Below, one piece after another: positions 6,550 to 6,648 of a stretch of 6,648 bases of DNA. A program made the translations under genes and the position numbers. Location of the stretch: the NCBI GenBank assembly GCA_025928735.1, contig JAICIW010000130.1:1-6648 (forward strand). The letters run 5' to 3'. Source of the stretch: Rhodanobacteraceae bacterium (GTDB taxonomy: Bacteria; Pseudomonadota; Gammaproteobacteria; Xanthomonadales; Rhodanobacteraceae). The notes under the pieces were generated by a model that saw nothing but the letters and a program-made list of their open reading frames with translations, ran no database searches and was not told the origin of the DNA. Numbering within the stretch: position 1 is the first letter of the stretch; each line of letters opens with the position of its first letter.

Positions 6550-6648
6550 GTCGTTTGGTCGTCGTGTCCAACCGCGTGGCGCACCCGCGGGAAACCCGCG
6601 CCGGCGGGCTCGCCGCAGCCATGCGCGCGGCGTTGAAGGAACATGGCG
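6546..6648 (+). CDS. otsA: Trehalose-6-phosphate synthase OtsA, 5' part only
   Basis: GT20 glycosyltransferase that joins UDP-glucose and glucose-6-phosphate into trehalose-6-phosphate, the substrate of OtsB. Only the first 34 codons are in the window; the gene continues past the right edge. The N terminus MSRLVVVSNRVA matches the OtsA opening strand with the phosphate-contacting Arg (R10). AGGLAAAM (19-26) corresponds to the Gly-rich nucleotide-sugar loop, spaced two residues closer to R10 than in E. coli. The ATG overlaps the GH15 stop (ATGA, 6546-6549), and GGAG lies 9 nt upstream at 6533-6536 inside the GH15 gene. Confidence 0.93.
   Translation, partial: MSRLVVVSNRVAHPRETRAGGLAAAMRAALKEHG

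Overview
The window is GC-rich chromosomal DNA from a proteobacterium. The ClpB sequence is close to the E. coli type, keeping identical residue numbering through the first ATPase domain. Together with the order otsB - GH15 hydrolase - otsA and the heavy use of G/C-ending codons, this points to a gammaproteobacterium of the Xanthomonadales (Xanthomonadaceae/Rhodanobacteraceae type). That placement is inferred from gene content and protein style, not from a marker gene. Coding density is high, and I see no mobile elements, CRISPR arrays, rRNA genes or convincing tRNA genes.

Layout: (1) clpB, minus strand, 37-2634, encodes the complete 865-residue ClpB disaggregase. (2) 2635-2897 is a 263-bp divergent intergenic region. 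On the minus strand it carries a near-consensus sigma-32 heat-shock promoter for clpB (exact CTTGAA, 15-bp spacer, CCGCATCT). On the plus strand it carries a plausible housekeeping promoter for the next gene, and a GC-rich hairpin lies between them. (3) A PlsC-type 1-acylglycerol-3-phosphate acyltransferase occupies 2898-3668 (+). (4) otsB, trehalose-6-phosphate phosphatase, occupies 3726-4514 (+). (5) A GH15-family glucoamylase/trehalase-like hydrolase follows after a 130-bp leader, most likely starting at a TTG at 4645 behind a perfect AAGGAGG, and ends at 6549 (+). (6) The first 34 codons of otsA, trehalose-6-phosphate synthase, start at 6546 in an ATGA overlap with the GH15 gene and run off the window.

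How they work together: otsB, the GH15 gene and otsA form a co-directional trehalose cluster. OtsA makes trehalose-6-phosphate from UDP-glucose and glucose-6-phosphate, OtsB dephosphorylates it to trehalose, and the GH15 enzyme in the middle could hydrolyse trehalose or another alpha-glucan. The upstream acyltransferase serves phospholipid synthesis and looks functionally independent, though it is transcribed in the same direction 57 bp ahead. ClpB is a separate heat-shock unit. All recognised genes belong to known families. I found no undescribed system. The points most worth a second look are the GH15 enzyme's substrate, its basic N-terminal tail, and the start-site and regulatory details listed in the findings.
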